Origin: Adiantum capillus-veneris
Taxonomy: Eukaryota > Streptophyta > Polypodiopsida > Polypodiales > Pteridaceae
Assembly: GCA_014529385.2 (NCBI GenBank)
Contig: CM043956.1
Location: 88,533,221-88,593,220 of the forward strand
DNA: 60,000 bases
Reading direction: 5' to 3'
Both the position numbers and the translations under genes were made by a program. Below, in pieces: positions 45,908 to 59,262 of this stretch (positions are counted from its first letter, which is position 1; every line of letters starts with the position of its first letter). A model generated the notes under the pieces. The model ran no database searches and was not told the DNA's origin. It was given only the letters and a program-made list of their open reading frames with translations.

Positions 45908-47150
45908 AAATTTGTGTACAAAGGTATGATTTTGTGAGTCTTGGGTGCTGATGTTTTGGGTTGTTTGAGTGTCCAAAACATGGTTTTCAATAATTATCTT
46001 TAATCATGCTTTATATCTCGTGAAGCAGACTTGTACATCATGAGCTATGAGCATCCGAAGTGAGCGGTCTCAATCTAGAAAGTGATTGCAGGTGCATGCG
46101 ACAAGCGCAACTGGGCCAACTTAATAATTTGAATTAGAAATGCTAAGGTTTTAGAATTTTAGAAGTAGCCGAGGACCTAGCCTCAAATCCGTGTGTTACG
46201 GTGTGTCATTCGGTGACCAGAGCAACAAGTTATGCTTTGGGGAAGGTGTCCGCAAAATTCTCCTACATGGGAGAGAAGCTCAAAATTACCTTGGCATGAG
46301 GGAGTTAGGAGTCTTGGGGAGGAAGTGCCATGTGGTAGGGGAGTTATCCCACATGAGAAGGGAAAAGGGTAGAGTGGGGGGTATATAGGTTAAAGGGGGA
46401 GCCCATTATGGGTGTATCAAAATGAGAGGAGCTCTCAAGGCTTGGCTACGGAGGGGCTTGTGGGCTTCATGGGGCAAAAAAGGAACCTTTTTTGGGTTCT
46501 CACTCAGCTCAACAGGTGCCTGGTACAAATTTGGTCCCCAGACATTTGCCCCCACCCCATTCCCTTGGTCAAAGGGTCGCCAACACCTCCTTTTATGCCC
46601 AAAAAAGGTTAAAAATGAGCCAATTAAAAGATGCCTACCAAGAGAGCCTTGTCGACGATTGAGAAGAGAGAGAAAAACTTTGGGATAAAAGATAAGAAAT
46701 TACCCCATTTTAATAGCTGCAACACCTGCACAACTTTCATAGAGCTCATTTTTTAGCAAGAAAGAGTACACCCCCGGTTTCGAGCGGCCATAACTCTTTC
46801 AACTTTTTATTTGTTTTTTGCCTATCGATGCTCTATGGATACGGTCATGATGTCCTCATTTTATCCTAATTTTGAGTGTGTTCTATGCTTGAAGGGTTTT
46901 TCCTAAATCTCTACAGGCGTTTATCAATAGGTATTTTCAGCGGCGTAATAGTTCTTTCTTTCAACGGTGTGATTTGTGCAAGGCTATAGAGGCTCTTGTT
47001 TTTCTTGTCATTTGCATGCTAACAATGTCCTCCAATCAACTGAAAGTTCTTAGCTTGCTAAATCATTTCTCATTTATTGTCTTGGTCAATTTTGTCGAAT
47101 TCTTCATCGTGTGATTTTAGGCTTATAATCTCTTGGGACCACTTAGGTAC
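45908..47150. other. No recognisable gene
   Basis: Mixed sequence with only short chance frames. Confidence 0.45.
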
Positions 47151-47155
47151 CATTT

Positions 47156-48602
47156 CTATATTGTAGAGATATGCATCTGAGAGATCGTCATCCACACCCC
47201 ATGCAGATTCTCATTTGGCAATCCAGAAAGGTGGTCTGCTCTGAGATGCATATTCGCCTTTTTAACCACTATCGTAAAGTCAAACTGAAGCAAGATGATG
47301 AACCATCTTACTATTTTTCCTATGTTGCATGGTTTGTTGACAAGGTATAAAAGGGCTTGAAGGTCTATGAAAAACACAAAATTATTTGCGAGGAGATAAT
47401 GCCAAAATTTCTTAATAGCATAAATCATTCCAAGCCCCTCTCTTTTGGTTATTGTGTAGTTCTTTTCCACGCTGTTTAGTTGTCGGTTGGAGTAGTCGAC
47501 TAAGAAATCCATGGTTTCTTCTCCTGGTTGAGCCAATATACATCCTATACCAAATACAGATGCATAAGTATGAACGTGAAATATGTTTTTTCCAATCAAG
47601 GGCCTTTAGCAACAAAGTGGATACGAGGGCATCTTTTAATTTCTTAAATGATTCCTCGCACTCATCTGTCCATTCAAAGATCGCTATAAGTCTATACAGA
47701 GGTTGGGCAATGATTGCATACATGTGTATGAACCTCCTCTAATAACCACAATGTCCCATAAAACACTGTACCCGCTTTGCAATTATTGGTTGAGGCATTT
47801 TGGTAATCACTTTTATCTTATCCAAATCTGTGGATATGCCATTTTCTAAGATAATATGTCCCAAGATTCGTCCTTCTCTTACCATCAAAATGCACTTTTT
47901 TGGATCTAGACAAATTCTAGATGTCTTGCATTTCTCGAATACTTTTTTGAGCTGTTATGTATGTTTCTCTCTTAGGAGAGAGTGTACACATAGGTCATCC
48001 ATATAGATTTCTAGGAAGATCCTCAAGTATTCCTTGAAAGAATGTGCCATCAATCTTTGAAATGTTATAGGTGCATTTATCAACCCAAATGGCATGACTC
48101 AATATGCAAATATGCCCGATTCTGTGGGGAAAGTGCCGTTTTATATTGGTCCTCAGGTGCAGTTGCGAGTTGGTTGTAGCGAGAGAACCCATCCAAGAAG
48201 GAATATGCATGCTTTCTTGCTACTTGCTCAAGGATTTGATCCGCGATTGGTAAGGGATAATTAGCCCTTATCGTGGCTGCATTGACTTTTTCGAGGTTGC
48301 ACACACTCAGAGTCTACCTTTCTTTTTGATACAACAATTATTGGAGATACCCAATCAGTGTGTTCTATCTCACAAATCAATCCTGCTTCCTATAGCTTAT
48401 CGATTTCTTCCTTGATACGCTTAGCAAAGGTGCCATTGTACGTGGATGGCCTTTGTCTGCTAGGCTTCACATTGGGTTTTAAAGGGATAGTATGCTGACA
48501 TATTGTAGGATTCACGTCCTTTAAGTCCTTATAAGACCACGCAAACACATCCTTATGTTCTCGAAGAAGTCTAACAAGATCCACTTCCTCTTCTTGACTC
48601 AA
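47156..48602 (-). pseudogene. Truncated Ty3/gypsy pol (reverse transcriptase to RNase H)
   Basis: Minus strand. Start of reverse transcriptase (LREHKDVFAWSYKDLKDVNP, ICQHTIPLKPNVKPSRQRP; 48602-48390), middle (RANYPLPIADQILEQVA, YSFLDGFSRYNQ; 48304-48080), connection (PLYRLI..FEWTDECEESFKKLKDAL; 47723-47600) and RNase H (YASVFGIGCILAQPG..YTITKREGLGMIYAIKKFWHYLL; 47599-47200). Several frameshifts, and the active-site region is broken. The wording of the first part resembles Tat/Athila-type elements. It ends abruptly near 48625, where a different Ty3 element starts in the opposite orientation. Confidence 0.85.
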
Positions 48603-48639
48603 ATCAGTTGCTCTATAGATAGGTTGTGATGGCTCATAT

Positions 48640-50342
48640 AGAAAGAGCCATGATGCAACTTCAGGGGGTATAGAACTTTATGATCCATAGGGGAAGCTAG
48701 TATGCAAGAGACGGTTAAAGTTGGATGCGCACAGTAATAATGAGGCTGAATATGCTACTTTGGAAGTCGGATTATAGATTTGTTTGAAGCAGGGGATTAG
48801 AAGGTTGAGCATAAAAGGCGATGCCTTGTTAGTTGTGAAGCAAGTGTGGGGTGTGTGGAAGAGCAATAACACCTCATTGAAGGAAATGTGTTTCAGAATT
48901 AAAGACCTGTTAAAAAAGTTTGAAGCATGGAGCATCAGACACATTGAACGTGCTCTAAATGGAGAGGCATATGAAGCAACTCAAAGCATGATTGGGGAGC
49001 TATTTGTGTCGAGGACCAATTTACGTCTTTATCATGGACGGGAAAGTTTGGCTCAAGAAGAGGATTTTTTGCTAACAAGAATCATTCCGAATGACACTCA
49101 CAAGTCTAAGCAGTATGGTTTTGTGCGTAGAGCATCCATGTACAAACTGATTAGTGATGTATTGTACATGAAAGGGGCTCATCTTGTGTTGAGACGTGTA
49201 CCTTCGTGGGAGGACCTATATAGAGTGTTGTAAGAGAATCATGAAGGTGCATGTGGCGGAAATTTTTCTCTAAATATCACCTTGCATAATATCTTGCAAG
49301 AGGGGTATGTATAGCCTAGTTTGCACAATGATGTTCACCATTGGTGTAGGTCTTTCAATAGGTGTCAAGAATTTGGGAAGAGAGTGTTGGAGCCACAGCT
49401 ACTACGAAAAACCATTATGGCGCTATGTGTTTGAAAAGTGGGGGATTGATGCAATAGGCCTGTCACCTATCACAAGTAGGGACAAAAGCTATATTTTGTT
49501 GCAAGTTTGGGGTGCCACTACAACTACTTTTGGATAAGGGACCATGATTTAGAGCTAAAGTTCTAGACTTTTTATGCGTGAAGATAAAGATTAGGCACCA
49601 GCATACCACTCCTTATTACCTGCCGTGTAATGGCTTAAATGAAAGATTTAATGGTGGGGTGGTACAAATTCTTTTGAAAGTGACAGGGCACTGAGGAACG
49701 AATTGGGATTTGGAATTACCTAGTGCAATATGGGCTTAGCGTACTTCGGTGAAGACAGGTACAGGGTTTAATCCATTTCATTTGGTATATGGAAAGGAAG
49801 CACTATTGCTTGTGGAAGTAGAGTTGAATGCAGTCAAGATTCTAGAGAAGCTGCTTGGATTGCCTAGTGATGCATTCAAATGGAGGCTCTTACAGTTACA
49901 AGAGGTTCAGTTGGATAGGATGAGTGCATTGGAACATTATGGGAAGATGCAGGATAAGGCTTTGGAAAAGATAAATGAAAAGGTCAAAAGTAAGGGTATA
50001 AAGAAGCATGACTTGGGTTTGCGCTACCACAGTAAGCTAGACAACACCTTTCAAAAGAAGTTTCAAATTAAGTGGGAAGGCCCTTTCAAGGTAGCGGAGT
50101 GTTTCTCAAATGGTACATATCCACTGGCTAACTTGAATGGGATTCTACATAAGTCAAGGGTAAATGGATTGCATCTTAAATTGTATCATGCTAGATTGAT
50201 GATGGTGGAGAAAGATGAGCTATCTGCAGAACAAGTAATGTATGTGAGGGATGAGGAGACCTGTGACGCGGCGAGTCTCATATCTCTTTTTGCTGCTATA
50301 CTCATCATGAATGATCTAGCAGGCTAGGGGATGGGCAAACTA
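48640..50342 (+). pseudogene. Second, decayed copy of the Tat element: RNase H, integrase, C-terminus
   Basis: Closely matches 4693-6495. It carries the second RNase H (GIRRLSIKGDALLVVKQVWG), the integrase and the C-terminal region (49749-50327, KTGTGFNPFHLVYGKEALL). Lesions include several stops and a deletion of about 100 bases in the integrase core: after KSYIL the sequence jumps to LQVWG, removing what corresponds to about 5557-5653. The polypurine tract and LTR start follow. The 5' part of the element is absent. Confidence 0.92.
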
Positions 50343-52172
50343 TGCTAAGAGTTTTTTGGAGCAAGGGATTGCGCATATGTATATACACATGCATGGTGCA
50401 TAAAATAAAGAATTACCCATTCTTGAGAGCCAGGTGGTTACGTAGCGCCCACATGTGTACAAGTAGGGCAGGGTGTACATAGTGCATTGATTTTTATTAT
50501 TACGAGTATCAGTGTGTTTTTCTATAATAAGAGAAGTTTGCAGCACGTAAAACTTCTCTAGGAAGCTATCCGCAGGCCGATGCCATGAGGTAAGCAAGTG
50601 CGTTGTGAGCGGGATGGAAACACATAGAACGCCTCTATAATGACCCGACACACACTCTTGGAATGATATACACACACACTATGGGGCACCACTCGGCTTA
50701 CACAATCCACCTGGCCGAGACAGAGAATACACCAATGGAGTGAGAGGAGAGAGACTACCCCTTTATCCACTCCACACAAAGAGATACACACACATACACC
50801 CAAAAAACTCAGCTCAAAAGAGGAGAACTTTTGATGTTTAGATACAAATGAGCTTGGGCCAACACCAATGGGGAAAATAGTTCACACAATATGGGTAAAA
50901 TATGTCAGATACAATCACAAACTGGAGTAGAAGCTTCGCTCATAGGAGAAACTTACACAACCAGAACTGCAAAAAAATAGTGGGGAATTTGGCAAAATGG
51001 ATAGCTCCATCATGTCCGGAACGGCCCAAAACCCCAGTCTACAATGTCATATTGCTCAAATCCGACCTCGGATGAGCAGTTTACGGCCAAAATAGGCTCC
51101 AAAATGAGCAAAAACACAATTGCGGCTATTCCTCCTCTTCTCTCCATGTTTTTTCTAGTCTTCTCTCTGTTTTTTCATTTCGCACACTTAGCTTTATTAC
51201 TTGGGCACCCTTGGCCTTTTAGATGACCTCAAACGGACCCCGAACAGGCCAAAAACTGACCTTGCAGTGCATAGTTGTCACCTTTTTGCATCCATCCGCA
51301 CACTTGGCACTCAACTTTTTTTAATAATGCATCCCGCCACCACGTGAAGTGTCCCCAAAAAATGGTCCTCATGATGACATTTCTGCATAATTATCACAAG
51401 AAAATACCCACGTTGTGTCCATACTTATCCACGTGCAAGTATTGACCCCATTCGACCTCCTGACGCCACTAGATGCCATCTGATGCACCTGCTTACCTTA
51501 TGTCATTGGCCCGTGGAGAGATTCTTCGATAAGTTTTATGCGCTACCAACTCCTCATTATTATAGAAAAAACACATTGATACGTGAAAATCGATGCACTA
51601 TGTACATGTTGTCCTACATGTACACATGTGGGCCCCACATAACCACCTGGCTCTGGAAAATGGGCAATCCTTTATTCGATGCACCACTCATGTGTATGTC
51701 CATATGCGCAATCCCTTGCTCCAAAAAACTCCTAACAGCGTCAGATGGCATCTAGTGGCGTCAGGAGGTCGAATGGGGTTAATATTTGCACGTGGATAAG
51801 TACGGACACAAGGTGGGTGTTTTCTTGTGATAATTATGCAAAAAGTTCATGATGAGAATTGTATTTGGGGGCCACTTCATGTGATTGTGGGATGCATTAT
51901 TGGAAAAATTTGAGTGCGAGGTGTGTGGATGGATGCAGTAGGGTGACAATTATGCACTGCGAGGCCACTTTTTGGCCCTTTCGAGGTCCGTTTGAGGTCA
52001 ACTAAAAGGCCAAAGGTTCCCAAGGAATAAAGTGAAGTGTAGAAACTAAAAAACCTAAGAAAAAGACCAGAGAAACGTGGAGAGAAGAGGAGGAAAAACC
52101 GGAACTAAGTTTTTGTTGTTTCTGGAGCCTGTTTTGGCCATAAACTGTTCATCCGAGGTTGGACTTGTAACA
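50343..52172 (+). repeat. Plus-strand LTR of the second Tat copy, interrupted and truncated
   Basis: 50343-50603 matches the start of the 6496-7629 LTR. It resumes at 51738 and continues to about 52172, where similarity stops (corresponding to about 7190). The gap is filled by an inverted solo LTR of the same family. Confidence 0.88.
50604..51737 (-). repeat. Inverted full-length solo LTR nested in a sister LTR
   Basis: The reverse complement of the 1134-bp LTR: begins TGTGAGCGGGATG and ends CTCCTAACA, also exactly 1134 bp. It is flanked by GCGT on both sides (50600-50603, 51738-51741), consistent with a target duplication. No internal region remains, so it arose by LTR-LTR recombination after insertion. 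Confidence 0.9.
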
Positions 52173-53357
52173 TTTAATGGCCTAAAAAATTGTGTGTAGC
52201 GGAAATTTCCATGAACATAGTGGGCATTTCATTATAATAGATTCCTAATGAGAAATATAAGAGTGCTTGGGTGGAGAGAGCAACAAAAAGCATAACACCT
52301 AGTTAGATAGCATGAACAATACTTTCAAAAGAGAGAGAAATTAACCTATTGACAACAGTTGAGGACTGGATTTACACGGAGCCGGTCCCCCCTCCAAAAT
52401 GCTTTGTATTATGGTTTCTCCCATCAAGAGAGACATTGTACAATACAATTCTTTGTGTTGCTTCAAGACTAGCTAGTGCAATAAGGATGAAAGCTTCATG
52501 CACTAAGCAAAGCACTTATCAAACACAGCATCAATTCTCTCCGATCTCAGATCCAAGACCTCACACACCTTCGAAGATGATGAGAGCTAGCGGGGTATGA
52601 GACTAGATTGAGAGGAAGAAGGAATATTCTTACCAGAAAGATGTACATCTCCTCACATAATCACTCATATTAGCATAGCTTATTTTAGTAATTAGCATGG
52701 TAGAGGAGATGAGCATGCATTGAATATTGGCTCTTGGTTGGATGTTCATCACAAAGCCAAGAGTTTTTGGTGTAGGCCTCTCTTCTCACAAGCTTGGAGT
52801 AGGTGGTAATCTTTCCACTAAAGCTTGAGAAGGAGAGAGAGTCTTCTTTTCTTCACACAGAGATTGTGTGAGTGTGTGTGTGATAATGCCTTGCAAAAAT
52901 CAGTCCCCTTTATCTCTTGGTTGACCCCTCTTGCTATTTTCTCATGCTACAGACTCATTGCACCTCCCTAGGGCTAGCCAACGACAATTAAGCAGTATAA
53001 GTGATAGCCTTCTGACATGTGTCCCCCTTTCCCCTTTTGTGAGAGGTTTATGTAATGAATAAATGCAACTAAACTCTCATTGGACCGCTTTTCCTCCTGG
53101 CCAATAGGAATTAGGCAAGCCATTGGGCTGTTGAATGCTCATTGGACCCCTTGGGAGACTATACAATAGTTTTATAGAGAGTTTAATTCTCATTGGTTCT
53201 TTTATTAAGTGTTTTTAAATTAATTAAACTAGATTTACTCTAGCCTAATTCTCATTGGTCCACCTCCAAGGCTATCCAATAGGAATTGAGTACACCTTGT
53301 GGGCATCTGATCTAGGGAGCTAACATGTGTCCCTCATTCCCTTTGTGTAAAGGGAGC

Positions 53358-53394
<37 letters not shown>

Positions 53395-54124
53395 TCTCTC
53401 TCATCCCCTACTCCCAAGGCTCGCCCCCTCCTATGTAGGGATTGATAAAGACTTTTGGGACACACACAAAGCATCCAATTCCCCACATGCTTGACCTTTG
53501 GACACAACCTTTGAATTTTGGAACCTTATCATTTTGGAAGTCTTAATGGGCTGAACCTTAGGGTCTTTTAAGCCCATTGTTGCACATGGATCTTTTGCAG
53601 ATGGCCCCCCCTTTGGATCCCTATTTTACCTCCTTTGGATCCCTACTGTGGCCGGTCTGTTAGATTAACCAATATTCTAGCTTTTTCTCCCCTGGCACTT
53701 CCCCATATTAAATGATCAATTTAACATGAGAAAATAATTTAGGAGAATTAGATATTGATTATTATGACATTAACTCTCTCTTGAAATCATATTCGTCCTC
53801 GACTATGGTGCAGAGAAGATAAAGCATATTCATGAGTCCTTTTCTTAGCGGGTAGAGGATCCCTATGTTACCCTACGACATCATTCCCCAATGGATGACT
53901 AGTCCATTTGGTTCTTGAGAGCCTAAGGCTTCCGCAAGCATGTCTGCACATTAGCCCTATCAATCTTCCTTAGTAGAGTGACAAGCTCTACTTGGTGTTT
54001 GGGAGACGTCGTCAACACAAACTTGATCTAAGCCTGCATACTACTTCATTTTTGTGCACAATAAAGAAAAAGAGAGTCTTATAAGACAAAAACTTTGTTC
54101 ATTTTTAACATTTTGTACAATTGC
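52173..54124. other. No gene; possible 3' LTR region of the adjacent chromovirus
   Basis: No coding frame of interest. A minus-strand purine-rich stretch (GGGGAGAAAAAG near 53680-53692) could be a polypurine tract, which would put a minus-strand LTR to its left, but no matching LTR was found on the right. Confidence 0.35.
53359..53391. repeat. (TG)n microsatellite
   Basis: About 16 uninterrupted TG units. Confidence 0.96.
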
Positions 54125-55323
54125 TTACTCTTGGGAAGCATTGTAAGCTTTGACAAGGTTTAGGTTATCCTTTAATTGTATGCCTTGCATCCATCTAGCA
54201 TCTTCAAAACCATAATTCTTAAACTTAATAAGATATCGTCCGGATAGTCTTACCGCCTCTTAGTACCTTGTCTTCATGTCGGAGAATGGACTCGAGCTGC
54301 AGCACCTCTTCTTGGTCCTCGATCTCCGGTGGGTCTTCAGTAGTTGGTTCTTGAGGTGGATCTCCTTTGTAAGGCTTTAATAGGCTCACATGGAAAGCAT
54401 TGTGTATGAGCCAATGATTGGCCAACTTCAGTTGATAGGCCATCTCATTGATTGGCCTAAGAATCTGGAAGGGACCATAGTACCTTTTTGCTAGTTTAGC
54501 ATAGTACTTTTGGTGTCCCGTAGGATTCTTGCCCGTCGTGTGCCTTAATCGAGCCTTGGGAAATTTTAATAAAACCCAATTATTTTCTTTAAAGGCTTGG
54601 GCTCTTTTGTGCTTGTCAGCAGCAGCCTTTTTCTTTTGTTGTGAGATAGAGATAGCATCCTTAATCGTTTGAAAAGATTCTTGTAGGTCTCGGCTATACT
54701 CATCTGTAGCGAAGGTCTTCCCATGTGCCTTAAGTAGCAAGGGACTTTTTGATCTTCCCTCAATTACCTCGAAAGGTGCTTTTCCTGTGGAAGTATGTAC
54801 AGTGTTATTGTAAGCATACTCCACTAAGGGTACTTGTACTTATCCCATTGGGATCTTTGATCTACTTCTACTACACAGGCTTTTAGTAGATCAAGAATTG
54901 TTAGGTTAGCTATTTCACTTTGGCCATCCATTTGTGGATGATAGGCCGAAGAGAAGTTTAGCCTTGTCCCTAAATTCTCAAAGAGACCCTTCGAGAAATT
55001 ACTAGTCATTCTAGGATCTCTATCCGACACTATGGACATTGGCAAGCCATGGTACTTGAAAATTTGTGAAATAAAGAGGGTTGCCATTTGATGGGCTTTG
55101 ATAGTCTTTTTGATAGGTATAAAATGAGCTTGTTTACTGAACCTGTCTACTATCGTCCATATTCCCGTATTCCCATGGATCGACTTAGACAATCCAAAGA
55201 TAAAATCCATGGATATGCTCTCCCATGGTGAATTAGGGATTGGCAAGGGCTGAAGCAATCCAGGTTGCTTCCCTCTATCAAATTTTGTCTTTTGGCATAC
55301 CACACATTTAGAAATATACTCTT

Positions 55324-55470
55324 GTATGTTCACTTTCATGGTAGGCCAATAGAAATATGTTTCAATTCCCTTTAGGGTATGTTCACTTGTATGTTCACTT
55401 TCATGGTAGGCCAATAGAAATATACTCTTGTATGTTCACTTTCATGGTAGGCCAATAGAAATATTTTTCA
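55324..55470. repeat. Tandem duplication breaking the chromovirus pol
   Basis: TGTATGTTCACTTTCATGGT and the following AGGCCAATAGAAATA occur three times (near 55324, 55390, 55431). They duplicate the WPTMKVNIQEYIS coding segment before the integrase and shift the frame. Confidence 0.9.
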
Positions 55471-58400
55471 ATTCCCTTTAGGGTAGACTGAATCCCTCTA
55501 TGCCCCGTGTAAGGAGGAGCATGAGATTCATACATTACTTTCTCACGTAGTGAGTTAGTAACGCATAGCCTATTGCCATAGAGAATATAACCATCTTGTA
55601 AAGTAAATGGTTCTTCTTTCTTCCCTAATGCAAGGGCTGAAATCACATCTCTAAAATCGAGATCAATATCATACTCATCTATCATTGAAGATAGATCATT
55701 GTGAGTGGCTATGGAAACCACATTCACTCTCGGCCATCTTGAGAGTGCATCTGCTACTTGATTATGCTTGCCAGCAATGTGAGCAATATGAAAATGAAAT
55801 TGCGAAAGGAAATTTTCCCACCTCATTTGTTTGTCGGAGAGCTTGGTCTGCGTCATGAAGTACTTAAAACTTTGGTGATCTGTTCGCAGAATGAAAGGAG
55901 TCCCCAATAAATAGTGCTTCCATGAGTCTAAGGCATGTAGAACTGCAAGGAGTTCCTTTTCATATATTCTTAGAGCTTGCTCAACAGAGTAGAGCCTTAG
56001 ACTTTAAGAGCCTATGGTGTGCCCTTCTTGAAGCAGAACAGCTCCAAGGCAATTACCACAAGCATCACATTGGACCTCAAATGGTTTTGAGAGATCCGGT
56101 AGTGTAAGCACGGGTTGAGAGATAAGCTTTTCAAAAGCATTGTTCTCCTTAGAAGACCATGTATACCTAACTCTTTTCTTTCTTAGGTCATGTAATGGTC
56201 CCGCAATTTGTGAGAACTTTTCTATGAAGTGTCTATAGTATGCACACATACCTATAAAGCTTCTTAGTTCATGAAGATTCTTCGGTTTAGGCCATCCTTT
56301 TATTACCTCTAACTTTGATGGATCCATTTGGATTCCATCTTGAGAGATAATGTGACCTAAATACTCAATCTCTTGCAAGAAAAATTCACTTTTCTTGCGA
56401 TTTACATAAAGTTTATTCTCTCTTAAAACTTGAAATATTACTTGGAGGTGTTGCTTGTGTTCGTCTAATGTATTAGAGTAGATGATAATATCATCAAAGA
56501 ACACTCCAGTGAAGGTTCAACAGCTTCTCCATCAAGCGGTTGAATGTGGCTGGTGCATTGGTCAAGCCAAAAGGCATGACAACGTATTCGTAAAGACCAA
56601 ATGTGGTGCGAAATGCGGTCTTTACAATGTCTTGATCAACTATCCTTATTTGATGATAGACACTTTTTAGGTCAATCCTACTGAAGTAGGTCGATCCTTG
56701 TAGCTTATCAAATAGGACTTCTCCCCGTGAAACGGGAAACCTATTCTTCATAGTGATCCTATTTAGTGCTCTATAGTCGACACACATATGATATGTGTCG
56801 TCTTTCTTTTGCACTAATAGCATAGGTGAGCAAAATGGAGATGAGCTAGGTCTAACCATGCCCTTCTCAACTAACTCATGCACTTGCTGCATAATCTCCT
56901 CTTGTTGAGCTTGAGAAACTCTATAAGGAGGTTTGTTAGGCGGTGAACTTCCCGGAAGAAGTTCAATTGCATGGTCATCATTACCTCGTTTAGGAGGTAG
57001 CTCACAAGGGATGTCGTCAATGAAAACATCTTGAAACCTCTTGAGAAAATTGGATAACTCTAATTACTTTTGGTTGCTTTTATTTTCTTTTGCTAAAGCA
57101 TTAGGTTCATATTGAGAATCTTTAACAAAAATCATGTACACGGAAATAGAGCTCTTTATTCACTTGTTGAAAGCTGGTGTATGTACAATGGGAATAGTGT
57201 TACCCATTTCCTTAGCATCTATATACATGTATTTTTCCCTGAACTTAAAGGAGATTCTACTTTCAGGAAATTTAAAATCGGTAGCCAGGCGATCAAACCA
57301 TGGTGCCCCTAGGATTACATCCTCATGCTTGAGAGGAGAGATAAAGAAGTCCTCTTTGTCCACATAGCTTTGTACATGGAGCCTCAATTTGCCGATTAAG
57401 GGAGTGACTGAAGCTTCTTGCCCCTTGAAAGCACTGTCTGCGGGTAGAACATCTCTCATCTCGTAGGCTTGTATGCCTAGCTTGGTGGCCAACTCTATAG
57501 ATAAAATTGTGAGTAGAACTAGGTTCAAAGAGAATAAAAGCATCATGTTCTCTAACCTTTCCCCAAGCATGGCATAGAGGAGATCCTTTGTGGTTTGGTG
57601 AGTCTCCTCCTCTTGGATTTCAACCAAGGTAGCTCTAGGAGGATCTTGGCACGGTTGCTCTTTTGGGGACAAGCGCGGTACACATGCCCTTGTTCGCCGC
57701 ACTTGAAACACCGGTTATCCTTGCGATAACGCTCAAGCTCTTCAGGAGAGAGTTTGTTTTTACCTTTGTAAACTCCCTTCTCTTTCGCTTTGTTGGAGTT
57801 TCCCTTAGGAGACTTTTGGACATTGTCCTTCCCCTTAGGCTCATTGGAACCCTTGTTTTCTGTGGGCTTATTATTTCTTTTAGCCCCCGTTTGGAAATTG
57901 ATTCGAGAGGCCACCATAGTGTGGTGTATTACCGCCGATATGGTACGTGGCCTCTGGCAGTTGACATACTCCGCCATTTCTTCGGTTAAGCCTGCACAAA
58001 ATTGTTGCTTTTTCTCTCCAAAATCCAACTTTTTGAAGAAAGTGGCTTTGAGTTGTAGGTCCCAAAACTTGTCTGCATATTTGTGGATGGATTCATAGGG
58101 AGAGATCTTTAAGCTTCGCCATTCGATGAGTACTTTGTCTTTGGCATCGGTAGCCAAAAACTGCTTCATAATGGAAGATCTTAAAGCTTTCCAGGTTCGC
58201 GGAGCTTCACCGTTGGCTCGTAGGCTAGACCACCATTGCCTAGCGGACTTTTAAAAGTGCATAGCTACATGGCGTAGCTTAGAGGACTCAGTGAAGTCCT
58301 CATCTCCGAACGCCGCATCAAATTGTTGGATAAAGGCCAATACTTTGTCCATAGCACCAAAGGTGCCATCATAGGTAAGGAAAGAGATGCTCTTCCCTTC

Positions 58401-58489
58401 CTCTTTGAACTTTTAAGCTTGGACGACCTCTTCCATGCGGCATAGGATTTCCTATGGCCTCTTATTTTTGATGGTTCAAAGGTTGCACC

Positions 58490-58660
58490 ATCACTTTCTT
58501 CAGAAGGTGAAGAATTTGAGGAAGGTGGAGAAGAGGGTGACCTCTTTCTCGCCTTTTTCTTGTCTTGATCTTCATCGTCTTCACCCATCACTTTCATAAG
58601 ATGAAGAGGATGAAGAAGATGGAGAAGAGGGTGTCCTCTTTCTCGCCTTTTTATTCTCTT
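58490..58660. repeat. Tandem duplication in chromovirus gag
   Basis: A GAAGATGGAGAAGAGGGTGnCCTCTTTCTCGCCTTTTT segment occurs twice, about 115 bases apart, doubling a Lys/Ser-rich stretch of Gag. Confidence 0.75.
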
Positions 58661-59250
58661 GCTTTTTGTCATCCCTCTTTGAATTATGGTGTGGATAAGG
58701 GTACGATGGTCCTCTCCATTTTGGAGGTGATGGAGGGCATTTAGCCCGTCGTCTTCGTGAAGCCATCTCCATCGAGGTGGCAAGAGACTGGCTTCTTTCT
58801 TGTTCCTTCGGTGGAGGCTCTTCAATTCTCCTTTGAGAAGGAGATGCATCATCAAGAAGTAAATTCTTGAGCCCTTTGTATGGATTCTATTCTTCTTCGC
58901 GAATCGGAGAGAGACCTCTTTTGGAAGTCTCACAAGGAGGATTCCTAGGTGTTCTCTCGTTATGGTGGGGAGCTTGGAGAATCCCATGAGCACGGAGCTG
59001 TCATTTCACTTCACTTTGGAGAGATGGATTGCCCATGGCTTGTTGAAGCCTAGAAACAAGATAGTTAACAAGCATCAGGGCATCATTAGTAACTTGCTCA
59101 TTAGCAAAATCAAAGTTATCAACATTAATTTCACTCTCTTTACTATTGTCAGTCATTCTAACAACTTTTAGGTGTACTTTGGCACTTCAATCCCTAGTTG
59201 CTACTCCTCTTTACCCCTTTAGAAAAAGCACTCAAGATACTGTACCCGTG

Positions 59251-59262
59251 GCTCGAATACCA
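59251..59262 (-). other. Degenerate initiator-Met primer-binding site of the chromovirus
   Basis: The minus strand reads TGGTATTCGAGC, two mismatches to TGGTATCAGAGC, about 95 bases upstream of the gag start. The 5' LTR should lie to its right. Confidence 0.65.

Larger units (their letters stand above)
54125..59156 (-). pseudogene. Chromodomain-containing Ty3 (chromovirus) gag-pol, decayed
   Basis: Minus strand, read from ATG 59156-59154. Gag with Ser/Glu/Lys repeats and a zinc knuckle CFKCGEQGHVYRAC at about 57715-57675; protease region with ELATKLGIQ and VILGAPWFDRL (its DSG site lost in a frame break near 57530); reverse transcriptase (56892-56494, [20 protein letters not shown]) and FFDD box at 56500; RNase H (LRTDHQSFKYF, 55890); integrase (CVVCQKTK, IVSDRDPR, QSEIAN; 55414-54824); and a C-terminal chromodomain (ESILRHEDKVLRGG..YLIKFKNYGFEDARW). 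A one-base frame error lies within the chromodomain near 54238; stop TAA at 54127-54125. At least five further stops or frame breaks. The chromodomain would steer integration to marked chromatin. Confidence 0.9.

Noticed and set aside
46191-46688. Overlapping plus-strand frames of 65-88 codons as a small gene
   Set aside because: Low-information composition, no splice context and no recognisable motif.
53680-53692. Chromovirus polypurine tract and a 3' LTR at about 52.2-53.68 kb
   Set aside because: The purine stretch fits, but I found no matching LTR to the right of 59262, so LTR borders were not assigned.
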